NCBI GenBank assembly: GCA_947167435.1
Contig: CAMVIC010000010.1
Coordinates: forward strand, 1-16,016
DNA length: 16,016 nt
Direction: 5' to 3'
From: an uncultured Clostridia bacterium
GTDB lineage: Bacteria; Bacillota_A; Clostridia; Oscillospirales; Oscillospiraceae
The first letter of the stretch is position 1; each line of letters starts with the position of its first letter. The position numbers and the translations under genes were made by a program. Shown piece by piece: positions 1 through 7,397 of the stretch. Under the pieces are notes generated by a model. It was not told the origin of the DNA, did no database searches, and saw only the letters and a program-made list of their open reading frames with translations.

Positions 1-28
1 ATTGGTTTGTGTTAAACTTGCGTACATG

Positions 29-2392
29 ATGAATGAATTTGAAAAACGATATATTGCGGCTCGAAAAGCTGTTGTAAGGGCGGATTTTTCACGCTTAAAC
101 GACCGTCAGATTGAGGCGGTTATGGCCACGGAGGGTCCTCTGCTGGTTCTGGCCGGTGCCGGCAGCGGCAAGACCACGGTGCTGATTAACCGCATTGCCA
201 ACCTTCTGAAATACGGCCGCGCCGGGGACAGTGAGGAAATCCCGTCCTCCGCAGATGAAAAGGATCTCAGAATTCTGGAAACCGGTGGGCCTGAGGCGGA
301 AAGACTTGCAGCACTGGATCCGGTTGCTCCCTGGAGAATTCTTGCCATTACCTTTACCAACAAGGCGGCGGAAGAACTGAAAAACCGTCTTGCGGATTTG
401 CTTGGACAGGACGCGGAAGATATCTGGGCCTGCACCTTTCACTCCGCCTGTGTCCGGATTCTGCGTCGTGACGCGGAGAAGCTCGGTTTTTCCAGCAACT
501 TTTCCATATATGATACCTCCGATAGTCAGGCGCTGGTCAAGCGCATCCTGAAAGACATGGACCTGGACGAGAAGACCTTTCCGCCCCGTGCAGTTCTGTC
601 GGAAATCAGCCGGGCAAAGGACGCGCAGATTGGTGCTGCCGAATACCTTCGGGACGCCAGAGCTTCTTCCGACTTTCGGCGCAGCAAAATGGGAGAAATC
701 TACAGCGAGTACATGCGCCGTATGTTTGCGGCAAACGCCATGGATTTCGATGATCTGATTTCCTTCACCGTCAAGCTCCTGCAGGAGCAGGAAGACGTAA
801 GGGACTATTGGCAGCGGCGTTTTCGCTATGTTCTGATTGACGAGTATCAGGACACAAATCACCTGCAGTATCTTCTGGCCGCCCTCCTGGCCGGGCACTG
901 GGGCAACATCTGCGTAGTAGGCGATGACGACCAGAGCATTTACAAATTCCGCGGCGCAACCATTGAAAACATTCTCTCTTTCGAGCAGCAGTTCAAAAAC
1001 TGCCGCACCATCCGTCTGGAACAGAACTATCGCAGCACCTCCCACATTCTGGACGCCGCCAATGCCGTCATCCGGAATAACGTGGGCCGCAAGGGGAAGG
1101 AGCTGTGGACCAATTCCGGTACCGGCGATCTGATTCAACTCTTTTTTGCTGATAACGAAAATGACGAGGCACAGTATGTGGCCTCCACCATCATGGGTTC
1201 TTACAGCCAGGGCGCAAACTGGCGGGACCACGCGGTATTATACCGCATGAATGCCCAGTCCAACCAGTTGGAATTTGCCTTCAAGCGCAATGGTATCCCC
1301 TATCGGATCATTGGCGGAACCCGCTTTTTTGACCACACGGAAATCAAAGACCTTCTCTCTTATCTGAATGTGATTGCCGCCCCGAATGACGACCTGCGCT
1401 TAAGTCGTATCATCAACAGCCCTCCAAGGGGGATTGGGGAGCGGAGCGTGGAAGTCGCCCGGGAATTGGCCTCAGCCCAGGGCTGCAGCCTGTTCGCTGT
1501 AGTTCGCGATGCGGACCGTTATCCGGAGTTGAGCCGTCCGGCCGTCAAGATGCGCAAATTTGCCGCCATGCTGGAAGAGCTTCGTGCTTTTTCCGAGAAC
1601 AACAGCCCGGACGCACTGTATGATGAGCTTCTTGAAAAGACCGGCTATCTGCGCAATCTGGAGGAATCGAGCGATCCGAAAGACGCGGCCAGAGCGGAAA
1701 ACGTAAAAGAACTCAAGAGCAGCATCCTTGGTTATATGAAGGAATCCGGAGATTTGAGCCTGGAGGGCTATCTTGCCAACGTCGCGCTCTATACCGACAT
1801 GGACAATTATGACCGGGATGCAGACAGCGTAGTTCTGATGACCATGCACAGTGCCAAAGGGCTGGAATTTCCGACGGTGTTCCTGGTGGGGATGGAAGAG
1901 AGTATTTTCCCCGGCCTGCGCGCCATTGGCGAACCGGAAGAAATGGAGGAGGAGCGTCGGCTTTGCTATGTGGCCATCACCCGGGCCAAGCGTCATCTGC
2001 ATCTGGTCTGTGCCAGACAGCGGATGCTCTTCGGGCGGACGACCGCAAACCGGGTTTCCCGCTTTGTAGACGAAATTCCGGAGGAACATATCCGGAAAAA
2101 CATCCCCAAAGGCTATTCCTATCGGGACCGGAATCCCTCTCTGATGTATGCACACGCCCCACAGAGGACGGTCAAATATCAAGTTACCCCGCCCTCTCCC
2201 CCGACAGGCAAAACGGCTTCACCTGCTGATTTTTCCGCAGGTGACCTGGTGGACCATAAAGCTTTCGGCCCCGGGCAGATTACCAGAATGCAGCCTATGG
2301 GGAATGATTATCTGATTGAGATTCAATTTGAAAAGGTCGGCCTGAAAAAGCTGATGCTGCGCGCGGCAGCACCAAACATGAACAAACGCTGA
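29..2392 (+). CDS. pcrA: ATP-dependent DNA helicase of the PcrA/UvrD family (SF1A)
   Basis: This is a 3'-5' DNA helicase of the UvrD/Rep/PcrA family, which acts in excision repair, removal of stalled complexes and plasmid replication. From the ATG at 29 it is 787 aa. All helicase motifs are visible: Q motif (LNDRQIEAV, about 23-31), Walker A GAGSGKTT (43-50), TFTNKAAEEL (about 108-117), Walker B DEYQDT (271-276), GDDDQSIYKFRGA (298-310), LEQNYRST (330-337), MTMHSAKGLEFPTVFLVG and the motif VI region RRLCYVAITRAK. The last 50 or so residues (FSAGDLVDHKAFGPGQITRM) match the Tudor-like C-terminal domain of PcrA. About 38 residues (62-99) are inserted between Walker A and motif Ia, where PcrA proteins normally have a short linker. 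The start is uncertain: ATGs at 26 and 29 are adjacent, no Shine-Dalgarno is visible, and the frame stays open to the window edge (TTG at 2). pcrA is preferred over uvrD from Gram-positive context only. Confidence 0.93.
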   Translation: MNEFEKRYIAARKAVVRADFSRLNDRQIEAVMATEGPLLVLAGAGSGKTTVLINRIANLLKYGRAGDSEEIPSSADEKDLRILETGGPEAERLAALDPVAPWRILAITFTNKAAEELKNRLADLLGQDAEDIWACTFHSACVRILRRDAEKLGFSSNFSIYDTSDSQALVKRILKDMDLDEKTFPPRAVLSEISRAKDAQIGAAEYLRDARASSDFRRSKMGEIYSEYMRRMFAANAMDFDDLISFTVKLLQEQEDVRDYWQRRFRYVLIDEYQDTNHLQYLLAALLAGHWGNICVVGDDDQSIYKFRGATIENILSFEQQFKNCRTIRLEQNYRSTSHILDAANAVIRNNVGRKGKELWTNSGTGDLIQLFFADNENDEAQYVASTIMGSYSQGANWRDHAVLYRMNAQSNQLEFAFKRNGIPYRIIGGTRFFDHTEIKDLLSYLNVIAAPNDDLRLSRIINSPPRGIGERSVEVARELASAQGCSLFAVVRDADRYPELSRPAVKMRKFAAMLEELRAFSENNSPDALYDELLEKTGYLRNLEESSDPKDAARAENVKELKSSILGYMKESGDLSLEGYLANVALYTDMDNYDRDADSVVLMTMHSAKGLEFPTVFLVGMEESIFPGLRAIGEPEEMEEERRLCYVAITRAKRHLHLVCARQRMLFGRTTANRVSRFVDEIPEEHIRKNIPKGYSYRDRNPSLMYAHAPQRTVKYQVTPPSPPTGKTASPADFSAGDLVDHKAFGPGQITRMQPMGNDYLIEIQFEKVGLKKLMLRAAAPNMNKR

Positions 2393-2404
2393 TCTATTTC
2401 TGCA

Positions 2405-2412
2405 GAAGGGGG
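2405..2412 (+). promoter_or_regulatory. Ribosome binding site implying a CTG start for the fumarase alpha gene
   Basis: The purine run GAAGGGGG ends seven bases before CTG at 2420. No ATG, GTG or TTG in this frame lies between the helicase stop (2390-2392) and GTG at 2456. The GTG at 2456 has no Shine-Dalgarno. The site therefore points to CTG 2420, or less likely ATT 2414, as the true start. This is inference from spacing and family alignment. Confidence 0.6.
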
Positions 2413-2419
2413 AATTTCC

Positions 2420-3259
2420 CTGAAAACGATAGTTTCCGAACAAATCAGTGACCTGGTGGCCAGACTCTGCATCCAGGCCAACTGTCAGTTGCCGGAGGAT
2501 ATGGCTGCGGCCATGGAGAGACGCTGCCGGGAGGAACCCTGGCCGCTCGCGCAGCGCACACTCTCTGTACTGCGGGACAATTTCCTGCTGGCCGGTCGGG
2601 ATTGTCTTCCCATCTGCCAGGATACGGGCCTTGCCTGCGTGTTTGTCAGGCTGGGACAGGATGTCCATCTGGAGGGCAGCCTGCAGTCTGCCATTGACGA
2701 GGGTGTACGCCGCGGTTACGCTGAGGGCTATCTTCGCAAAAGCGTGGTGTCGGATCCTCTCCGCCGGGTCAACACGGATGACAACACCCCGGCGTTTGTA
2801 ACACTGGAGGTGGTTGCGGGTGACACGTTGGAGATTACGGTACTTCCCAAGGGCGCAGGCAGCGAAAACATGAGCCGCCTTGCCATGCTTAAGCCAGCTG
2901 ACGGCGCAGAAGGGGTAAAACGTTTCATTCTGGAGACGGTCCGCATCGCAGGTGCAAATCCCTGCCCGCCTGTCGTCCTTGGTGTCGGCATCGGCGGCAG
3001 TTTTGACAAGGTTGCCGCTCTGGCCAAGCATGCTCTGCTCCGCCCTGTCGATCAGCCGAATCCGGATCCCTTTTATGCGGCGCTGGAACAGGAGCTTCTG
3101 GAGGAGATCAATTCCCTCGGCATCGGCCCCCAGGGCTTTGGCGGGCAGACCACGGCGCTTGCCGTAAACATTGAAACCATGGCCACCCATGTGGCAGAAC
3201 TGCCTGTAGCCGTGAACGTCAGCTGTCATGCTACCCGCCGTGCAACCGGCATTCTGTGA
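2420..3259 (+). CDS. Class I fumarate hydratase (or L-tartrate dehydratase), alpha subunit
   Basis: This is the iron-sulfur subunit of a two-subunit class I hydro-lyase, most likely fumarase interconverting fumarate and malate with the beta subunit just downstream. From CTG 2420 it is 279 aa, the usual length of this subunit, and begins M/L-KTIVSEQISDLVARLCIQAN, which resembles family N-termini. The three cysteines expected to hold the 4Fe-4S cluster are visible in family motifs: ICQDTG (C66), NPCPPVVLGVGIGG (C182) and NVSCHATRRA (C269). The KGAGSENMS motif is also present. Starting at GTG 2456 would remove 12 conserved-looking residues and has no ribosome site, so CTG is preferred. It follows the helicase by 27 bases and overlaps nothing; co-transcription with the helicase is likely. 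Fumarase and tartrate dehydratase cannot be told apart with certainty by eye; fumarase is the more common assignment. Confidence 0.9.
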   Translation: MKTIVSEQISDLVARLCIQANCQLPEDMAAAMERRCREEPWPLAQRTLSVLRDNFLLAGRDCLPICQDTGLACVFVRLGQDVHLEGSLQSAIDEGVRRGYAEGYLRKSVVSDPLRRVNTDDNTPAFVTLEVVAGDTLEITVLPKGAGSENMSRLAMLKPADGAEGVKRFILETVRIAGANPCPPVVLGVGIGGSFDKVAALAKHALLRPVDQPNPDPFYAALEQELLEEINSLGIGPQGFGGQTTALAVNIETMATHVAELPVAVNVSCHATRRATGIL

Positions 3260-3272
3260 GGTGATTATCGCA

Positions 3273-3833
3273 ATGGAACATAAACTCATCAGCCCCGCAG
3301 ATAAGGAGGATTTGTCCGTCCTGCGCGCCGGGGATACCGTTATGCTGAGCGGCATCGTCTATACTGCGCGGGATGCCGCGCATAAACGCCTTACAGAACT
3401 GCTGGACCATGGGAAGGAGCTTCCCCTTCCGATAAGCGGAAGTGCCATCTATTATGTTGGGCCCACGCCGGAAAAACCCGGTCAGGTCATCGGGTCTGCC
3501 GGCCCCACCACCTCCGGGCGGATGGACGGCTATGCGCCGCGGCTGCTGGACCTGGGCCTGGCCGTGATGATTGGCAAGGGATCTCGGAGTCAGGCGGTAG
3601 TGGACGCCATCGTGCGAAACGGTGCGGTGTATCTGGCGGCCCTTGGCGGCGCCGGGGTCATCATGAGTCAGAGTGTGAAGAAATGTGAAATCATCTGCTG
3701 GGAGGATCTGGGCTGCGAAGCGGTACGACGCCTGGAAGTGCAGGACATGCCGCTTACCGTCGTCATCGACAGTCTGGGCAACAACCTGTATGAACTGGGG
3801 CCGAAACAGTATCTGGCTGAATCCAATATCTGA
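3273..3833 (+). CDS. Class I fumarate hydratase (or L-tartrate dehydratase), beta subunit
   Basis: This is the partner subunit of the class I iron-sulfur hydro-lyase; in single-chain class I fumarases this segment is the C-terminal domain. It is 186 aa, normal for the separate beta subunit. Family hallmarks are GDTVMLSGIVYTARDAAHKR near the N-terminus, GPTTSGRMDGY in the middle, MIGKG, and LAALGGAGVIMSQSVK. The ATG at 3273 was chosen because GAGGTGAT sits just upstream, overlapping the alpha stop, and the protein then starts directly with the conserved domain. An in-frame ATG at 3228 inside the alpha gene would add 15 unsupported residues. The gap to the alpha stop is 13 bases, so the two are an operon and almost certainly one enzyme. 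The TGA stop forms the first bases of the hairpin at 3831-3882. Confidence 0.92.
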   Translation: MEHKLISPADKEDLSVLRAGDTVMLSGIVYTARDAAHKRLTELLDHGKELPLPISGSAIYYVGPTPEKPGQVIGSAGPTTSGRMDGYAPRLLDLGLAVMIGKGSRSQAVVDAIVRNGAVYLAALGGAGVIMSQSVKKCEIICWEDLGCEAVRRLEVQDMPLTVVIDSLGNNLYELGPKQYLAESNI

Positions 3834-3882
3834 ACAAAGCGAGAGCTCTTTTCTTTCCTGAAAAGAGCTCTCGCTTTGTTCA
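3831..3882. terminator. Long perfect hairpin, bidirectional terminator between convergent genes
   Basis: A 23-bp perfect inverted repeat has arms 3831-3853 and 3860-3882 with a 6-base loop (3854-3859, TTTCCT). The outermost bases are the TGA stop of the fumarase beta gene on one strand and the TGA stop of the DUF554 gene on the other. The arms contain AAAG-CGAGAGCTC-TTTTC, so transcripts from either side end in a GC-bearing stem with T-rich flanks. The T-run after the stem is short. The role as shared terminator is inferred from position and symmetry. Confidence 0.85.
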
Positions 3883-4590
3883 CAGGATTTTGGAAAGCAA
3901 GTTTGCAATCGGGAAATAGGCGATGGGCAGAAAAATGGCGGGCAGCATATTTGCCACCTTGATCCGCTGCTGCACAGCCCCAAGCATATTCAGGGCCATA
4001 CCGATCAGAATCACGCCGCCTACCGCCGACATTTCCGTAACCACAGCCGAACTCAGAGCGGGACCGACCAGACCGGCAAGCAGCGTCAGTCCGCCTTGAA
4101 AAACAAGAATGAACAGGACCGAGCAGGTCACGCCAAAACCCATGGCTGCTGCGAAGGCCATGGAAGAGACGAAATCCATGGTGCTTTTCGCAAAGATGAT
4201 GCTGTAATCGTGGTTGATCCCTGCCTCAAGAGAGCCCACAATGGTCATGGACCCGATACAGAACAGAATACAGGCAGAAACAAAGCCTTCCGTAAAGCGG
4301 CTGCCCCCCAGCTTTCCCTTGGGCAGCTTGCTTTTGATATAATCACCGGCGTGCTCGATTCCGTCGTCAATCCGCAGCAGCTCGCCGAGCGCAGTCCCAA
4401 TCACCATGCACAGGATCACGCACAGCAATTCCTTTGTGGCAATGGCGCTGGATATACCAATCACCACCGTGCACAATCCCAGCGCACGCATAAGCGCATC
4501 CTGCAGCGTCTCTTTCAGACGGTTTCGGAAAAGGATGCCCAGCATGCTCCCCACAAGGACTGTGGCCATGTTGACAAATACCGCCGGCAT
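3880..4590 (-). CDS. DUF554 family integral membrane protein (YqgA/YdfK-like)
   Basis: This is a 236-aa very hydrophobic protein with roughly six to seven membrane-spanning stretches. Family signatures are the N-terminal GSMLGILFRNRL, the TKELLCVILCMVIGTALGELLRIDDGIE segment, SRFTEGFVSACILFCIGSMTIVGSLEAGI, and the C-terminal GGVILIGMALNMLG. These match the DUF554 family, whose transport or other role is not firmly known. The start ATG at 4590 follows AAGGAGAG. It lies three bases after the aroQ stop, so it is the last gene of the aro operon and ends in the shared hairpin. Its position might suggest a link to aromatic metabolites or pathway intermediates, but DUF554 genes occur in many contexts, so this is only a hypothesis. 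Confidence 0.9.
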   Translation of the reverse strand: MPAVFVNMATVLVGSMLGILFRNRLKETLQDALMRALGLCTVVIGISSAIATKELLCVILCMVIGTALGELLRIDDGIEHAGDYIKSKLPKGKLGGSRFTEGFVSACILFCIGSMTIVGSLEAGINHDYSIIFAKSTMDFVSSMAFAAAMGFGVTCSVLFILVFQGGLTLLAGLVGPALSSAVVTEMSAVGGVILIGMALNMLGAVQQRIKVANMLPAIFLPIAYFPIANLLSKIL

Positions 4591-4593
4591 TTC

Positions 4594-5034
4594 TCAGCTC
4601 TCCTTCTGCAGGTAATCCTTCAGAAACAGAATTGCCTGTCTGTATCCCTCAAAACCAAGCCCCATATAGGTCTTGACGCAGGCCATTCCCGCATACGAGA
4701 TCTGTCGGAAAGCTTCCCGATCTTTCACGTTGGAAATATGGACCTCTACTGTCGGGAGCCCTACAGCCTTCAGCGCGTCCAGAATCGCGATGCTGGTGTG
4801 GGTATAGGCCGCAGGATTGATTACGATCCCGTCAAAAAAACCGTATGCGCTCTGAATCTGATCCACCAAATCCCCCTCATGATTGGACTGAAAGCATTCC
4901 ACTTCAATATCCTCTTCACGGCAGGTTTCCCGGATAAAAGCCAGAAGATCCTCGTAGCTCTCTTTGCCGTAAATACCTGGCTCCCGAAGCCCCAGCATGT
5001 TGATATTCGGTCCGTTGATCACAAGAAACTTCAT
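4594..5034 (-). CDS. aroQ: 3-dehydroquinate dehydratase, type II
   Basis: This enzyme catalyses the third step of the shikimate pathway, 3-dehydroquinate to 3-dehydroshikimate. At 146 aa it has the normal size of the type II enzyme. Visible elements are NGPNINMLGLREPGIYG with the flexible-loop Arg17 and the catalytic Tyr22, FQSNHEG (49-54), the substrate-binding NPAAYTHTS (73-81), and EVHISN with His99 (97-102), followed by Arg110 and the C-terminal GLGFEGY. The ATG overlaps the aroEK stop in an ATGA arrangement and is preceded by GGAGG eight bases away, inside the end of aroEK. Translation is thus probably coupled to the preceding gene, which supplies the next two steps. Confidence 0.97.
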   Translation of the reverse strand: MKFLVINGPNINMLGLREPGIYGKESYEDLLAFIRETCREEDIEVECFQSNHEGDLVDQIQSAYGFFDGIVINPAAYTHTSIAILDALKAVGLPTVEVHISNVKDREAFRQISYAGMACVKTYMGLGFEGYRQAILFLKDYLQKES

Positions 5035-6257
5035 CTCATGTCCTCCACAATCTGTGCTGCCGTCTCATCCGCAGATCTGTCATTGGCAACAATCCGGTCG
5101 GCAAATCCTTCATAGAAAGGCTTGCGTATCTCATACAGTTCATTCAGGTCGTTTTTCAAGGAGAGGGGGCGGCCGGTTTTTTCCAGCTTTCCGATTTCCC
5201 GCTGCAGCCAGAAGATTCTCCCGTTCTGATGCAGAAGATCATAGTTTTCTGCCCGGGTGACACATCCGCCGCCGGTGGATATGATTGCGCCGGACAGTTT
5301 TCCCAAATCAGCCAGCACCTCATGCTCCAGGCGGCGAAATGTCTCCTCGCCGTCCCGGGTAAAAATCTCCGGTATGGTGCAGCCGGCGCGCTCTTCCACA
5401 GCGGCGTCTGCCTCATAAACCGGGCGCCCGGTCATTTTCCCCAGCGCAGAAGCGACCGTGCTCTTGCCGCAGCCGGGCATACCGATCAGAATGATGTTCT
5501 GCATTCCGGCGGAGAGTTCCCGCTGAATCCGTTCAATCTCGGTATCGGGAATCTGTTTTTTCTGAAACTGTTCCGAGCTTCGCTTTGCCTGCCCCACCAG
5601 CATATAAAGGCCGCTGGCGCAGGGAATGTTCAGCTTCTCTGCCTGGAGAATAAGTGCGGTACGGGCCGGGTTATATACCACGTCCAGCACGCCTTCACAG
5701 TCCGGGAAGCTCCGCAGGTTCACCGCTGCAGTTCCATTGTTCGGATACATTCCCAGAGGGGTTGTATTGATGATCAACTGTGCATCTCTGTGGCGGTCAA
5801 GATTATTGTAATTGTTCTCCCCGGTTCGAGAAATCACAATCACCTGTCCGGCGCCCAACTCACGCAGAACCTCACAGGCCATGACTGAGGCTCCACCGCT
5901 GCCCAACACCAATGCTTTTTTGTTCTGCACCGGTATTTGCGCGCGCCGGATCAGCTTCTCGAAGCCGTAGGCGTCGGTGTTGTCCCCATAAAGGCTGCCG
6001 TCCGGGCGGCGCACCAGGGTGTTCACGCTTCCGATTCTGCGCGCTCGCTCCGACAGTTCAGAACAATAGGGCAGCACGGCTTTCTTATAGGGGATCGTCA
6101 CATTCAAACCGTCCCAGTTTCCATGGAGCAGGAAGTCCTCCAGCTCATCACGGCTGCGCTCGTAGAGCTTGTATTCGTAGTCGCCAAGCATCGCATGAAT
6201 TGCCGGAGAATAGCTGTGTCCCAGCTTTTCACCAAGCAGACCGCATTTGAGCATCAT
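5031..6257 (-). CDS. aroEK: Fused shikimate dehydrogenase-shikimate kinase (AroE-AroK)
   Basis: This 408-aa protein joins two consecutive pathway enzymes. Residues about 1-245 are shikimate dehydrogenase: GHSYSPAIH (13-21) for substrate binding, NVTIPYK with catalytic Lys58, GDNTDAYG with catalytic Asp95, the dinucleotide loop GSGGAS (119-124) and NTTPLGMYP (164-172). Residues about 252-408 are shikimate kinase: P-loop GMPGCGKST (259-267), YEAD with shikimate-binding Asp284, FRRLE with Arg308, STGGG (327-331), GRPL in the lid (362-365) and Arg378. The first acid of the kinase DxD motif is Glu282 here. No stop or frameshift separates the halves. The start may be ATG 6257 or the adjacent ATG 6254; GGGAGG lies just upstream. 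The 5' end overlaps the pheA stop. Similar fusions are known from some Clostridia. Confidence 0.96.
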   Translation of the reverse strand: MMLKCGLLGEKLGHSYSPAIHAMLGDYEYKLYERSRDELEDFLLHGNWDGLNVTIPYKKAVLPYCSELSERARRIGSVNTLVRRPDGSLYGDNTDAYGFEKLIRRAQIPVQNKKALVLGSGGASVMACEVLRELGAGQVIVISRTGENNYNNLDRHRDAQLIINTTPLGMYPNNGTAAVNLRSFPDCEGVLDVVYNPARTALILQAEKLNIPCASGLYMLVGQAKRSSEQFQKKQIPDTEIERIQRELSAGMQNIILIGMPGCGKSTVASALGKMTGRPVYEADAAVEERAGCTIPEIFTRDGEETFRRLEHEVLADLGKLSGAIISTGGGCVTRAENYDLLHQNGRIFWLQREIGKLEKTGRPLSLKNDLNELYEIRKPFYEGFADRIVANDRSADETAAQIVEDMR

Positions 6258-7396
6258 ACCACCTCCCGATAGCTTCCCAGATAGGAGAACTCTTCGGATA
6301 TGCTCTCCAGCTCACCCATCAGCTGGATAAACGCCGGAGAGTACACCGAAGTATCCAGGTCAAAATAAAACATGAACTCAAAATCCCGCTCCGGGAGCGG
6401 ACGACTCTCCAGTTTGATAAGATTAATCCCAAGGGCATAGAAGCGGGACAGCACCTTATAGAGTGAGCCTGGCTCATGGGGCAGCACCATCATCAGACTG
6501 GTTCGGTCGGCGCCGGGATAAATCTCCAGTTTCCGGGAGATACAGATAAAGCGCGTATAGTTGTTGCCCCGATCCTGGACCGATTCTGCCAGGCAGGACA
6601 AGCCATACAGTTTCATACATATCCGGGAGGACAGCGCGGCCACGCGGTTGCTATCAGATTCTGCCACCATTTTTGCCGCCACCGCTGTGTTCTCACAGGG
6701 GACGACCCTCACCCCGGGCAAAGTCTGGAGAAAGCCGCGGCACTGACTGATTGCCTGCTGATGGGAGTAGATTTCCTTGATATCCGAAAGCTGCGTACCG
6801 GGCTTCACCAGCAGATTGTGATCCACCTTCAGCCGGAGGCTGCGCACGATGCGGAAATTGTGCTTCATCATCAGGTCATAAACAGCGTTTACGGAACCGG
6901 CAGTGCTGTTTTCCACGGGGATCACACCGTATTCGCAAAGTCCGTTTTCAATGGCGGAAAACACCGCTCCGAAAGATGCAAAATAGGAAATTTTGGGGTG
7001 CCGAAACAGCTTGTCACAGGCAAGCTGTGCATATGCGCCCTCCACACCCTGACAGGCGACTGAAGGATTGTCCGGGAAAAGGAAGGGTGTCTGCTCGATG
7101 GCGCTTTTGATCTGCCCGGTCAGTACGGTCTCCTTATCCAGAAGTCGGTGCTGGCTGCTTCGGCTCAGCTCCATAATCAGGGAATACAGGGAAGCAGTAT
7201 ACTCGCGCAGATCATCCGGACTCATGTCCATGACAGACTGTATCTTTTCTCTTTCCCGCTTTGTGTCCAAGATCGGCAATTTCTGCTGCCGTTTGTATTC
7301 CGCGATGCCTGCAGAAATCTCCATTCGTTCCACAAAGAGCTTCACAAGTTCTGCATCCAATTGATCCAGCCGCTCTCTGTAAGCATTCAAATCCAT
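6254..7396 (-). CDS. pheA: Bifunctional chorismate mutase / prephenate dehydratase with ACT domain (P-protein)
   Basis: This converts chorismate to prephenate and then to phenylpyruvate, the phenylalanine branch. The 380-aa chain has three parts. A chorismate mutase of the AroQ fold is at about 1-90, with MDLNAYRERLDQLDAELVKL and the RMEISAGIAEYK segment. A prephenate dehydratase is at about 110-285, with CQGVEGAYAQLA, IPVENSTAGSV (159-169) and NYTRF (279-283). A C-terminal ACT domain at about 298-375 carries LPHEPGSLYKVL and the phenylalanine-binding-type ESRP (330-333), so feedback inhibition by phenylalanine is expected. ATG 7396 was chosen because AAAGGAAG lies upstream and the mutase domain begins there. 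The open frame continues 33 codons further into aroC with no family similarity. It starts one base after the aroC stop and ends overlapping aroEK. Confidence 0.97.
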   Translation of the reverse strand: MDLNAYRERLDQLDAELVKLFVERMEISAGIAEYKRQQKLPILDTKREREKIQSVMDMSPDDLREYTASLYSLIMELSRSSQHRLLDKETVLTGQIKSAIEQTPFLFPDNPSVACQGVEGAYAQLACDKLFRHPKISYFASFGAVFSAIENGLCEYGVIPVENSTAGSVNAVYDLMMKHNFRIVRSLRLKVDHNLLVKPGTQLSDIKEIYSHQQAISQCRGFLQTLPGVRVVPCENTAVAAKMVAESDSNRVAALSSRICMKLYGLSCLAESVQDRGNNYTRFICISRKLEIYPGADRTSLMMVLPHEPGSLYKVLSRFYALGINLIKLESRPLPERDFEFMFYFDLDTSVYSPAFIQLMGELESISEEFSYLGSYREVV

Positions 7397-7397
7397 T

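Noticed and set aside
95..1231. Long minus-strand open frame inside the helicase gene
   Set aside because: Antisense shadow of a gene with all helicase motifs; no domain of its own.
4096..5115. Long plus-strand open frame opposite aroQ and DUF554
   Set aside because: It covers two clear genes on the other strand and its translation shows no family features.
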